Below, piece after piece: positions 1 through 6,598 of a stretch of 7,855 bases of DNA. The stretch comes from DATKCJ01 sp035513275 (GTDB lineage Bacteria; Verrucomicrobiota; Verrucomicrobiia; Opitutales; Opitutaceae), in assembly GCA_035513275.1 (NCBI GenBank), contig DATKCJ010000047.1, forward strand, positions 1-7,855, in the 5' to 3' direction. The position numbers were made by a program, and so were the translations under genes. The notes below the pieces were generated by a model, which did no database searches, was not told the origin of the DNA, and was given only the letters and a program-made list of their open reading frames with translations. Position 1 is the first letter of the stretch, and every line of letters starts with the position of its first letter.

Positions 1-940
1 TGCCCGCCTCGCCGACCGCCTCCGGGAGCGAGGCGCGGTTCGCCGCGACTACCGGCACTCCCGCCGCCATCGCCTCGATCACCGGGAGGCCAAACCCTTC
101 GTAAGGGCTCAGGAACAAGAGCGATGACGCGCCACCGAGGAGGCGTTGAAGTTCCAACTCCTCAACTGCACCACGCACTTCGAGGCCCGCAATTTCACGC
201 GCACGCTCGACAAGCTCCGGGTCGTTGGGGCCGGCGACGATGATTCTTAGGCCTGCGCTACACGACTGAAGCTCCCTGGCCACCGCTATCACCTCCGCGC
301 CGCCTTTCTTCCACCGCAGACCGCCAACGACCACCGCGTAAGGAACACCGATCGCCGACGGGCGGCGCTCGATCGCGAAGAACTCGGACCCGACTCCGTT
401 GCCGACAACGACGATCATTTCGGGTTTCGCGCCAAGGAGTTTGACGATCCGGCCCTTCGAGAATTCCGACACAGTAAACACGACCCGGCAGTCGCGGAGT
501 GCCCTGTGAATCCACACGCTCCACTTCGCACGCCATCGGCGGTGATGTGGAGTGTTCGACCACGGGAGGTCGGTTTCGAATGCCTGCACGTCGTGAATCG
601 TGACTGCAACCGGCACGCGCCGGGCCGGCAGGTGCGTTTCCATCGGCGAGTAGACCCAGTCGACTCCCTTTGCCCAACGATCGATGCGCGGATGGCCGAA
701 GGTCTTCCAGCAGCGCTCGACGAGACTCTCGGGCGACGGCAAGGTGCGGATCGGAAGTTCAGGAAGCGCGCTGTCCGCTCCGAGCCGGCCATTCGCACCG
801 ACCCATTGCTTTGAGACGAGAAGTTCCACGCTGACGTCGGCTCGTGCACCAAGCGCATTTAGTATTCCCACGGCGTGCCGCCCAACTCCACCCAACGGGT
901 GCGTGCAGCGAGCGGGGTGAACGAAGGCGGCGATCTTCAA
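1..940 (-). CDS. Glycosyltransferase family 4, GT-B fold (C-terminus cut by window edge)
   Basis: Probable retaining glycosyltransferase that moves a sugar from a nucleotide-sugar donor to a growing lipid-linked glycan at the cytoplasmic face of the inner membrane. 313 residues are visible; roughly 40-80 more would be expected beyond base 1. Visible marks: an N-terminal Rossmann strand with a glycine loop (LGGVGRHA near residues 16-23), TIHDV (114-118), TVSEFSKGRI (156-165), a phosphate-binding GGLRWKKGG segment (206-214), and the GT4 EX7E motif in SPYEGFGLPVIEAM, with E281 and E289. The start is taken as TTG at 940: no ATG or GTG lies in frame nearby, the protein then begins with the typical MKIAAFVHP strand, and a GGAAAG Shine-Dalgarno-like site sits 5 bases upstream. 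It begins 1 base after the stop of the preceding gene, so it is probably translationally coupled. Family assignment is firm; donor and acceptor sugars cannot be read from the sequence. Confidence 0.9.
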   Translation of the reverse strand, partial: MKIAAFVHPARCTHPLGGVGRHAVGILNALGARADVSVELLVSKQWVGANGRLGADSALPELPIRTLPSPESLVERCWKTFGHPRIDRWAKGVDWVYSPMETHLPARRVPVAVTIHDVQAFETDLPWSNTPHHRRWRAKWSVWIHRALRDCRVVFTVSEFSKGRIVKLLGAKPEMIVVVGNGVGSEFFAIERRPSAIGVPYAVVVGGLRWKKGGAEVIAVARELQSCSAGLRIIVAGPNDPELVERAREIAGLEVRGAVEELELQRLLGGASSLLFLSPYEGFGLPVIEAMAAGVPVVAANRASLPEAVGEAG

Positions 941-941
941 T

Positions 942-2174
942 TCAACTTTCCACGGCGCGCCGGTAAAGCGCGACGTATTGTTCGGCCACCCTGTCCCATG
1001 AAAACTCCGAGGCGCGCGTCAGAGCGCCTTGATCCGGTTCCCTGCGCGGCGCACGGTCGAACACGGCGCAGATCGCATCAACCCAGGCATTTTCGTCCTC
1101 GGCATCGAGCAGCACGCCAGCGCCTCCAAGCACTTCAGGTATCGAGGTCCGGTTCGATGCAATGACCGGCGCACCACACGCCATCGCCTCGAGGACCGGC
1201 AACCCGAAGCCCTCGTAAAGCGACGGAAATAGAAATGCCTCGCATCTCGACAAGAGCATCGGCAACGCCTCGTCGGAAACGAAGCCAGTGAAGTGGATTC
1301 CATCGGGAAGCTCAGCTCTGCGACCAATCGCCGCGGCGAGATCTGACGGGCTCGCTGTCTTCCCGCCGGCGACCACCAGTTTGGCGTTTGAATGACGAAG
1401 CCGCACGCGCGGCCACGCTTCGACGAGCAGTCGAAGGTTTTTGTGCGGAGCGAGGGAGCTCAAAGTAAGCACGAATGGCTCGGTTGTAACACCCTCCGGC
1501 AAATGTGCATCACCGTCGCGCCGGCGGCTCGGCGAGAGTCGGAAGCGTTGGAGATTCACTCCGTTGGGAATCACCACGACACGTTCCGCTGACCGCGACC
1601 GGTGCCGGTGGAGCAAGTCGCGGCGCGTGTGATCCGATACACAAGCAACCCAATCGCTCGGCCGTATGCCGTCCACAATCCTTCTCGTGATAGCCGCCTG
1701 CTCTGTAGGGACGAGTGTCGTCGGGAGCGCCAAGGGTGAAAGATCGTGCAGAGTGGTCACGAGCGGCTTTCTCCATTGGCGCACGCTGCGCGGGAATCTC
1801 GCGTAAGTGGAGTGAACGATGTCGTAACTGGAAGGGTTGAGCCCTCGCACCGGATTCCGCACCTGGTTGAGCGCCTGCCCCAGGCTGACGAGCCACCGTG
1901 GCACGCGCCCTCCGGATTGGGACCCAGCCCGCCAAGCCGTCGAGAACGCACGTTCAAGATTTGTTGTCGCCACCGATGCCGCTCGGAGGAGGTTTCGCTC
2001 AGCAAGGACCCCGGGGAGATCGAATGTCGCCTGCACCCATCCCCACGCGCAAGCCTCGACGCTGACATCGTCCCGTCGCGCGAGCGCTTCTCCCAGTTCG
2101 AGCGCAACGCGCGCGAGACCAGTCCGCGACGCGGCTGGAGCCGCGGCAGGCGAAACATCGAGCAACAAGCGCAA
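942..2174 (-). CDS. Glycosyltransferase family 4, GT-B fold
   Basis: Complete protein of 410 residues from the chosen start, a usual length for GT4 enzymes. It probably adds one sugar during assembly of the lipid-linked glycan. Motifs in order: RLLLDVSP at the N-terminus with the donor-side loop SRTGLARVALEL (16-27), HDLSPLALP (143-151), ACVSDHTRRDLL (177-188), IPNGVN (202-207), SLAPHKN with the phosphate-binding lysine K245, VVAGG (267-271), and SLYEGFGLPVLEAMACG carrying the EX7E pair E321 and E329. An ATG at 2240 is also in frame and would give 432 residues, but its first 22 residues overlap the end of the upstream gene, look unlike any GT4 N-terminus and have no ribosome site. TTG at 2174 follows an AGGG site and leaves a 16-base gap after the upstream stop. 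TTG codons at 2168 and 2165 are further options. The motifs match those of the next gene (1-940), so the two look like tandem paralogues; sugar specificity is unknown. Confidence 0.92.
   Translation of the reverse strand: MRLLLDVSPAAAPAASRTGLARVALELGEALARRDDVSVEACAWGWVQATFDLPGVLAERNLLRAASVATTNLERAFSTAWRAGSQSGGRVPRWLVSLGQALNQVRNPVRGLNPSSYDIVHSTYARFPRSVRQWRKPLVTTLHDLSPLALPTTLVPTEQAAITRRIVDGIRPSDWVACVSDHTRRDLLHRHRSRSAERVVVIPNGVNLQRFRLSPSRRRDGDAHLPEGVTTEPFVLTLSSLAPHKNLRLLVEAWPRVRLRHSNAKLVVAGGKTASPSDLAAAIGRRAELPDGIHFTGFVSDEALPMLLSRCEAFLFPSLYEGFGLPVLEAMACGAPVIASNRTSIPEVLGGAGVLLDAEDENAWVDAICAVFDRAPRREPDQGALTRASEFSWDRVAEQYVALYRRAVES
946..951 (-). promoter_or_regulatory. Ribosome binding site deciding a TTG start
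   Basis: On the minus strand GGAAAG lies 5 bases before TTG at 940. It sits inside the last codons of the preceding glycosyltransferase gene and supports TTG as the real start of the family 4 gene at 1-940. Confidence 0.55.
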
Positions 2175-2179
2175 TGGCG

Positions 2180-2183
2180 CCCT
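2180..2183 (-). promoter_or_regulatory. Weak ribosome binding site deciding a TTG start
   Basis: Minus-strand AGGG followed by a 5-base spacer and TTG at 2174. It lies in the 16-base gap after the stop codon at 2191-2193 and favours TTG over the in-frame ATG at 2240. Confidence 0.45.
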
Positions 2184-2190
2184 GTGGCTT

Positions 2191-3156
2191 TCACCAATAA
2201 CTGCCACCTTCCATCTTGCGAAATCCTTGAGGACGTTCATCGCCGGTCGGACGCACCCACGACTCGTTCACAAAGGATCGAAGGTAGTCCGAGTCCTCCC
2301 AGCGCCCGCCGAGAATTCCAAAAAGAAGCTGGGTTGCACCGCCAAGGTGAATGCCGATTCCTCCGAGCCGCTTTGCCTCGACGGCGAGCGGGATCGAGAA
2401 TGCTCCCGCGCCGATGATCGCGACGTCGAACGGCTCAGCCGCGAGTTCGCGCTTCAGAGCGTCGAGCGCGGCGAACCAATCCCGATAGGGCGACTTCTCC
2501 AGATAGTCGGAGAGCGGCGCACGCACGGTTCGAAGCTGAAAGTCCGGCAGCACCTCGGGCCTCGCGCGCCAGACTTCGGAGCGCCGCGCGTATTGGCACT
2601 CGATCGAGCGCGCGAACGGACTCACGACCACGACCCGCTTTCCCGCAAGGTGAGAACTCCACGGAGTGCCCCCCGCCGCGTAAGGCTCGAGGGGAATGAG
2701 CCGGATGAGCTTCGCACTCAGCACGTGCCGCTCCACGAACTCGCGCTCTCCGTCGAGAAACCAAACTCCGAGCACATCGATTTCCGCGGCCGCCGCGACG
2801 TAGGTGTCCACGAAGCGAATCCATGTTTCCTGTGTCGGTGGAAACACTCCCGAGTGAAGGTGCAACTCGTGGAAGATCGCATCTGGCAGCGCGGCACGCT
2901 TCCCACATTTGAGTGCTTCGACCTCCCGGCATGTCCTCAACTCGGAAGCGCCGATCTTGCCGATCGCTGCAGAGGGAGCCGCGCCAATGACGCTACACAT
3001 GATCCGCCCCCCCTCCTCTACGTCTCCACAAATGTTCCGGCCTCCATAGGCGTGTGCTTCCTGCCTTGGGCGGAGCAGACGTGCGAACGCCACATAGCGT
3101 CGCTCACCGAGGATCGTGCGCCCGGCATTCTTGATCCATCGAGACGTGCCATTCAT
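2191..3156 (-). CDS. Polysaccharide-cluster protein resembling GT-D fold glycosyltransferases
   Basis: 321 residues, with no signal peptide or clear membrane segment, so probably cytoplasmic. I do not recognise a characterised homologue. The pattern resembles GT-D fold glycosyltransferases (DUF1792-type): an early IGKIGASEL segment (65-73) sits where those proteins carry an R-x-GDGE motif, a RVVVVSPFARS strand and loop lies at 174-184, and a glycine-rich DVAIIGAGAFSIPLAVEA segment (244-261) leads into GIGIHLGGATQLLFG (266-280). The C-terminus has NESWVRP (297-303) and ends in MEGGSYW. If the comparison is right, the first acidic residue of the motif is replaced by A70 while E72 remains, so metal or donor binding may differ. 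The start is ATG at 3156, which overlaps the previous stop as ATGA; a longer in-frame extension to 3570 only shadows the methyltransferase gene. Context strongly suggests a role in glycan assembly; transferase activity is an inference. Confidence 0.7.
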   Translation of the reverse strand: MNGTSRWIKNAGRTILGERRYVAFARLLRPRQEAHAYGGRNICGDVEEGGRIMCSVIGAAPSAAIGKIGASELRTCREVEALKCGKRAALPDAIFHELHLHSGVFPPTQETWIRFVDTYVAAAAEIDVLGVWFLDGEREFVERHVLSAKLIRLIPLEPYAAGGTPWSSHLAGKRVVVVSPFARSIECQYARRSEVWRARPEVLPDFQLRTVRAPLSDYLEKSPYRDWFAALDALKRELAAEPFDVAIIGAGAFSIPLAVEAKRLGGIGIHLGGATQLLFGILGGRWEDSDYLRSFVNESWVRPTGDERPQGFRKMEGGSYW

Positions 3157-3800
3157 CGCCCGAGGAGTCCCTTGAACCAGATTTTCAGCTTCACGTCCCA
3201 GGGCTTCAATTCGTGGATGTGGTTCAGGTTGTATTTTTGGTCCCACCAGTTGTCCGCGTATGGGTCGAACGTCGGCGCGGACGTGCGGCGAAAGAACGCC
3301 GTGTTTCCAATGTTCTGCTCCCAGCGGAACATCGGTTCCTCGCGGAGAAACAGGTAGAGCCGGCGGATCGTGGGGATCTGGATGTCGTCGACAACGAGCC
3401 ACGCGTCCGGCCGGAGATGCGGATACGTGAAGTAATACTCGAGTTCCGGAAACGGGTAGGCGTGCGGACCGTCGATCAGCACAAGGTCGAGGGGCGAGTC
3501 GAAGCGGTGGGCAGGAAGTGTTCGCTGGGTCGGCCCGAGCACCCACTCGACCGACTCCCGCCTCATCCACTCACGTGCCAGCGATTGCAGGTTCGGCGAC
3601 TCCTCGAGCGCGAACGTGATATGCCTCGCGCTCACATGAGAAAGCACGATGGTGGTCCTTCCGGTCCCGGTCTCCATGCTGCACGCGAAAGGAGTTCGCC
3701 CGCCGATATCGTGTATGAAACGGAGAGCCTCGTCCGAGACGCTTCCTTCCGGGAGCGTTGCCCGGTTAGCCGCGACGAATTTGTCGATGTCGAAGTTCAC
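3153..3800 (-). CDS. Class I SAM-dependent methyltransferase (Methyltransf_24-like)
   Basis: 215 residues, a short stand-alone Rossmann methyltransferase. Visible marks: SAM-binding motif I in SMETGTGRTT (41-50; E43, G45, G47), an acidic end of strand 2 in ITFALEESPN (E66/E67), a strand 4 region LDLVLIDGPHAYPF (104-117) with D110, and strand 5 WLVVDDIQIP (134-143). The IDGPHxYP and VVDD pattern is typical of the Methyltransf_24 group found in polysaccharide and natural-product clusters. It probably O-methylates a sugar hydroxyl of the glycan or its precursor; the acceptor cannot be read from the sequence. The start is GTG at 3800, overlapping the previous stop as GTGA and preceded by a good GGGAG ribosome site 6 bases upstream. 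Its own stop overlaps the start of the next gene as ATGA. The C-terminal part (175-215) is rich in Trp, Tyr and Asn and may form a substrate lid. Confidence 0.87.
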   Translation of the reverse strand: MNFDIDKFVAANRATLPEGSVSDEALRFIHDIGGRTPFACSMETGTGRTTIVLSHVSARHITFALEESPNLQSLAREWMRRESVEWVLGPTQRTLPAHRFDSPLDLVLIDGPHAYPFPELEYYFTYPHLRPDAWLVVDDIQIPTIRRLYLFLREEPMFRWEQNIGNTAFFRRTSAPTFDPYADNWWDQKYNLNHIHELKPWDVKLKIWFKGLLGR

Positions 3801-4771
3801 GCGGAGCTCCCGACACCCTTTTGCCGCGCGCGGGCGCGATTCAGCCAGCGCTCCGCGCGGACCGGTCCGGCAAAACTGCTGAGCATGCGATAAACTCCAC
3901 GCCCGCAGACCGGGTTTGCTGGAAACACCCGGCGCGCCTCCTCAAAGAATTTCCACGCATCGCTTTCGTGGCCCTCGCGCAACACGGCCCTTCCGGACTT
4001 CCAGTAGAACCACGCGAGATGAAGGAGCACATCGGAGGGGACTCGTCCTTCGAAGTGACTGGCGATCCTCATCTCCTGCAGACGAAGGTAGTCGAGCATC
4101 CAAGTCGTTCCGAAACGCGTCATCCCTCCCGCCATGAGACCATTGTGGTTTGCATGCCGCCGGTAGGCGTAGACCGGTTCGGCATCGTATGCGAACCGCA
4201 CGCCTGCAAGGCAGAGCCTGATGTGAAGATCGTTCTCATGCTCTCGCGGCAGTGTCTCATCCATGCCACCTACCTCGTTCAGAAGCGTCCTTCGGTGGAG
4301 CGGGCATGACGTGAGCGGACTGTAGAACAACATGTGCGCCACAGGATGCAGGCCGGCGTCCGGAGGCGTGTGAGCCAGGACATTCCCGATTTGCCCCGAC
4401 TCGTCCATCGTCCGCGCAGGGCCATACGGGATCGAACGAACATCCAAAGTTTTCGCCGCCGCAAGCTGCCGGGAAAGCGAACCAGGCAGCAGCACATCGT
4501 CTGCATCGAGAAACTTCACAAACGGCGCAGTCGATAGAGCGAGTCCGACATTTCTCGCCGCCTGAGCTCCTTTGTGAGCGCCTTCAACGACCCGCACCCG
4601 GCCATTGAAACTGCGGGCGATGTCGAGCGTGTCATCCACAGAGCCGTCGTCGACGACCACAATCTCGGTCTCCACGTTCTGCTGCGCGATCACGCTTTCG
4701 AGCGTCTCACGCAGGAAACGCGCAGCGTTGTATGCCGGAATGACGACGGAAACCTCGGACGACGCATTCAT
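3797..4771 (-). CDS. Glycosyltransferase family 2, GT-A fold, with helical C-terminal tail
   Basis: 324 residues. The N-terminal GT-A domain is clear: SVVIPAYNAARFL (8-20), EIVVVDDGSVDDT (36-48) that binds the nucleotide, GAQAARNVGL (68-77), and the metal-binding DXD motif in VKFLDADDVLLPGSL (85-99; D89, D91, D92). EVGGMDETLPREHENDLHIR (166-185) fits the region supplying the catalytic base in this family. Residues 245-290 (LHLAWFYWKSGRAVLREG and what follows) form a TPR-like helical pair, a common tail in family 2 enzymes of glycan clusters. It probably works as an inverting transferase at the cytoplasmic face of the membrane. The start is ATG at 4771, overlapping the upstream stop as ATGA. 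An in-frame extension to 4885 runs only through the end of the previous gene and adds a non-conserved leader. Its stop overlaps the methyltransferase start as GTGA. Donor and acceptor are unknown. Confidence 0.92.
   Translation of the reverse strand: MNASSEVSVVIPAYNAARFLRETLESVIAQQNVETEIVVVDDGSVDDTLDIARSFNGRVRVVEGAHKGAQAARNVGLALSTAPFVKFLDADDVLLPGSLSRQLAAAKTLDVRSIPYGPARTMDESGQIGNVLAHTPPDAGLHPVAHMLFYSPLTSCPLHRRTLLNEVGGMDETLPREHENDLHIRLCLAGVRFAYDAEPVYAYRRHANHNGLMAGGMTRFGTTWMLDYLRLQEMRIASHFEGRVPSDVLLHLAWFYWKSGRAVLREGHESDAWKFFEEARRVFPANPVCGRGVYRMLSSFAGPVRAERWLNRARARQKGVGSSA
3807..3811 (-). promoter_or_regulatory. Ribosome binding site for the GTG-started methyltransferase
   Basis: Minus-strand GGGAG with a 6-base spacer before GTG at 3800, inside the last codons of the preceding glycosyltransferase. 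It supports the GTG start of the methyltransferase gene. Confidence 0.6.
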
Positions 4772-5688
4772 TTCGATTCGCGCGCTCTCAACTCCCAACC
4801 CACCTTCAATCCGCGAAGCCATCCGCGCGTGGCGGCGGCGGTGATCACGCGCGCTCTGCCCCTGCTCCGGAGCACTGATATCCAACCGCGCAATCGATTC
4901 CTGAGAATGTCGGGCCGTGTCGTCCCATGCGCGGCGCTTAGCTGGCCCGCGGAACGGCTGATTCCCTCGGCGAGTCGTTTGTGATAATCGAGCGTCAGCC
5001 TTTCACGAGGAATCAAGTGCGTGAGCGACAGACGCGTGAACTGACCGATGCCCCAGCCGGTGTCGATTGCCTGAATAACAAGGTCCGTGTCTCCTCCTGA
5101 TCCCAACTGAGTTCCAATTCTATCGAGACCTCGCCTGAGCGGATCACTTGCGAGCCGTAACACATAGTCCTCCGCGATCTTCCGCCGCACGCACATTCCC
5201 GCACCCGGCGGAAAGATGCTGAAGTCGCGCTGATTCGTCCAGCGGTCACGATCGAAATCGATCAGCGCGAGATTCTTGAGATACGGCTTCAACCAATCGT
5301 CAGGCTCGGTTTCAAATTCCGGAAGCAATCGCCCGCCCCACACGCCGATCTTGGGAAACTCGTCTGAAACTCCGACCGCTCGATCGAGATAGTCCGGCGC
5401 GAGCACGTTGTCGTCGTCGACGAACACGAGCAAATCGCCCGTAGCTTCCGCAATCCCACGCAGCCTTGCCGGAGTGAGCCCTGCTTCGCGCTCAATAACG
5501 ACACGACCGTTCGAAGGGAGAGTGAATCCCCTCTCCGCGATCGCCGGAGTCGAGCCGTTGTCCACCACGACCAGCTCCCACTCGCTCGGTGTCTGCGATT
5601 GAGCCGCAAGTGCCGAAAGGACCCGGCTGAAGTAGACCTCGCGCGGGTTGCGCGTGCAGATGATCACTGATGCCCGGAGTCTGTTCAC
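4768..5688 (-). CDS. Glycosyltransferase family 2, GT-A fold (DDDN type)
   Basis: 306 residues. The GT-A domain shows RASVIICTRNPREVYFSRVL (5-24), ELVVVDNGST (38-47), REAGLTPARLRGI (67-79, the conserved acceptor-side Arg-rich loop) and LLVFVDDDNVLAPDYL (86-101), whose D91-D92-D93 give the metal-binding motif. PPGAGMCVRR (160-169) and GSGGDTDLVIQAIDTGWGI (196-214) match the later donor and catalytic-base regions of the family, with D200 or D202 as the likely base. The THLIPRERLTLDY segment (223-235) is also usual for family 2 members of this kind. The tail (265-306) is basic and amphipathic and may hold the enzyme to the membrane surface. The start is GTG at 5688, 4 bases after the upstream stop, with a weak GGTGA site close by. 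It is only distantly like the other family 2 gene beside it, so the two probably add different sugars. Confidence 0.92.
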   Translation of the reverse strand: MNRLRASVIICTRNPREVYFSRVLSALAAQSQTPSEWELVVVDNGSTPAIAERGFTLPSNGRVVIEREAGLTPARLRGIAEATGDLLVFVDDDNVLAPDYLDRAVGVSDEFPKIGVWGGRLLPEFETEPDDWLKPYLKNLALIDFDRDRWTNQRDFSIFPPGAGMCVRRKIAEDYVLRLASDPLRRGLDRIGTQLGSGGDTDLVIQAIDTGWGIGQFTRLSLTHLIPRERLTLDYHKRLAEGISRSAGQLSAAHGTTRPDILRNRLRGWISVLRSRGRARVITAAATRGWLRGLKVGWELRARESK

Positions 5689-5692
5689 GATG

Positions 5693-6598
5693 TCACCGAA
5701 TGGCTGGTTCCCATTTTCGGCCGTTCAATACGCGCGCCCAATCTTCTGCCGTGGGTTCCTGATTGCCTGTGATTGCCACGCCGCACGGAGAGAGTCTCGA
5801 CCAGATCGGCGCATGCCACTCATCCACGGCGTGGGCCAAGACTGGCACCTGCCCGAGAAACACTCCCCATCTGTGGAACGATGAGCCGCCTGTCACCACC
5901 ATCGCCTTGGTGCCGCTGATTTGGGCGATCGCCGAAAGGGTGAAACTCCCAAGGACGTCGCGACGCTCCGGCGCCCGGGCGACCCATGGAAAGGCCAGCA
6001 GGGTCTTCAACTCCTCGTCCGTGCCGTCGGAAAAAATCCAGACTCGCTGGTCGGGAGATTGTCGCCTCAGTTCCCGCAACCGTTTCTCGAACCACGACAT
6101 TGGAGTGGCCCAACCCAGAGTCTTGAAATCCCCCAGTCGAATTCCGAATCCGACAAAACCCCGCGCCGACTCCTGATGCGCGATCCAGTCGTCACGAGCC
6201 ATCGCACAAAGCTCCCGCCAAAGCAGCTCGTTGTGCCCGATCAACGGTTCGAAGCCCGGTTCGATTCCACGGAAGCATAGAACCGAGTCTCCCTCCGAAT
6301 CGGACTCAAACTCACCAACCTCGTTCTCGGAGTAACGGCGCGCCGCATTCACTTGAGAAGGAGTCGAAGTGCGCGGCGGTTTCCTGAACAAACGTCCATA
6401 GACCCTCTTGTCCCGCTCCCATCGCAGCCACGAACCAATCTGAAGCTGCGACCAAGCCGGCCAGAGAAGTGAGTGACCGTGCTGCCGCGCATAGACGCAC
6501 GCCCGCGCCCAAACGAGAAGCAAGTTTCCCAGTCCGTGGCTCGCGAATCGAATCCGGCCGATGCGCCTGCCGGGAAAAACTGGTTCGCAGTATTTCAC
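5693..6598 (-). CDS. GT-B glycosyltransferase resembling alpha-1,2-fucosyltransferases (GT11-like)
   Basis: 301 residues, close to the usual GT11 length of about 280-300. The order of motifs resembles the GT11 and related fucosyltransferase group: RFASHGLGNLLLVWARA (17-33) matches the N-terminal GLGNQ region, GFVGFGIRLGDF (147-158) matches the HxRxGD motif, VWIFSDGTDEE (186-196) matches the FSDD strand, and GGSSFHRWGVFLG (237-249) matches the SSFSWWGAWL motif. R154 and G156-D157 are kept, but the histidine of HxRxGD is a glycine (G152) and the Gln after GLGN is a leucine, so it is a divergent member and need not use GDP-fucose. The start is GTG at 6598, overlapping the ABC transporter stop as GTGA. 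The same frame stays open back to 7261, but that part is a non-coding shadow of the transporter gene. Role: probably a sugar transferase in glycan assembly; the sugar is uncertain. Confidence 0.78.
   Translation of the reverse strand: MKYCEPVFPGRRIGRIRFASHGLGNLLLVWARACVYARQHGHSLLWPAWSQLQIGSWLRWERDKRVYGRLFRKPPRTSTPSQVNAARRYSENEVGEFESDSEGDSVLCFRGIEPGFEPLIGHNELLWRELCAMARDDWIAHQESARGFVGFGIRLGDFKTLGWATPMSWFEKRLRELRRQSPDQRVWIFSDGTDEELKTLLAFPWVARAPERRDVLGSFTLSAIAQISGTKAMVVTGGSSFHRWGVFLGQVPVLAHAVDEWHAPIWSRLSPCGVAITGNQEPTAEDWARVLNGRKWEPAIR

Noticed and set aside
2175..2190. Possible internal promoter or terminator in the widest gap
   Set aside because: The gap is only 16 bases and shows no hairpin, T-run or promoter-like elements, only a short AGGG site.
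1837..3357. Plus-strand open frame of 506 codons
   Set aside because: It lies antisense to three well-supported minus-strand genes, its translation is rich in Arg, Pro and Ser with no family motifs, and it crosses gene boundaries. It is a by-product of GC-rich codon use.
3157..3570. N-terminal extension of the GT-D-like gene to 3570
   Set aside because: It coincides with the methyltransferase gene in a different frame and has low-complexity Arg/Pro/Ala composition. The ATG at 3156 in the ATGA overlap is the natural start.
4772..4885. N-terminal extension of the DADD family 2 gene to 4885
   Set aside because: It overlaps the 3' end of the upstream transferase and would precede the usual GT2 first strand by 38 unconserved residues. 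The ATG at 4771 begins just before that strand.
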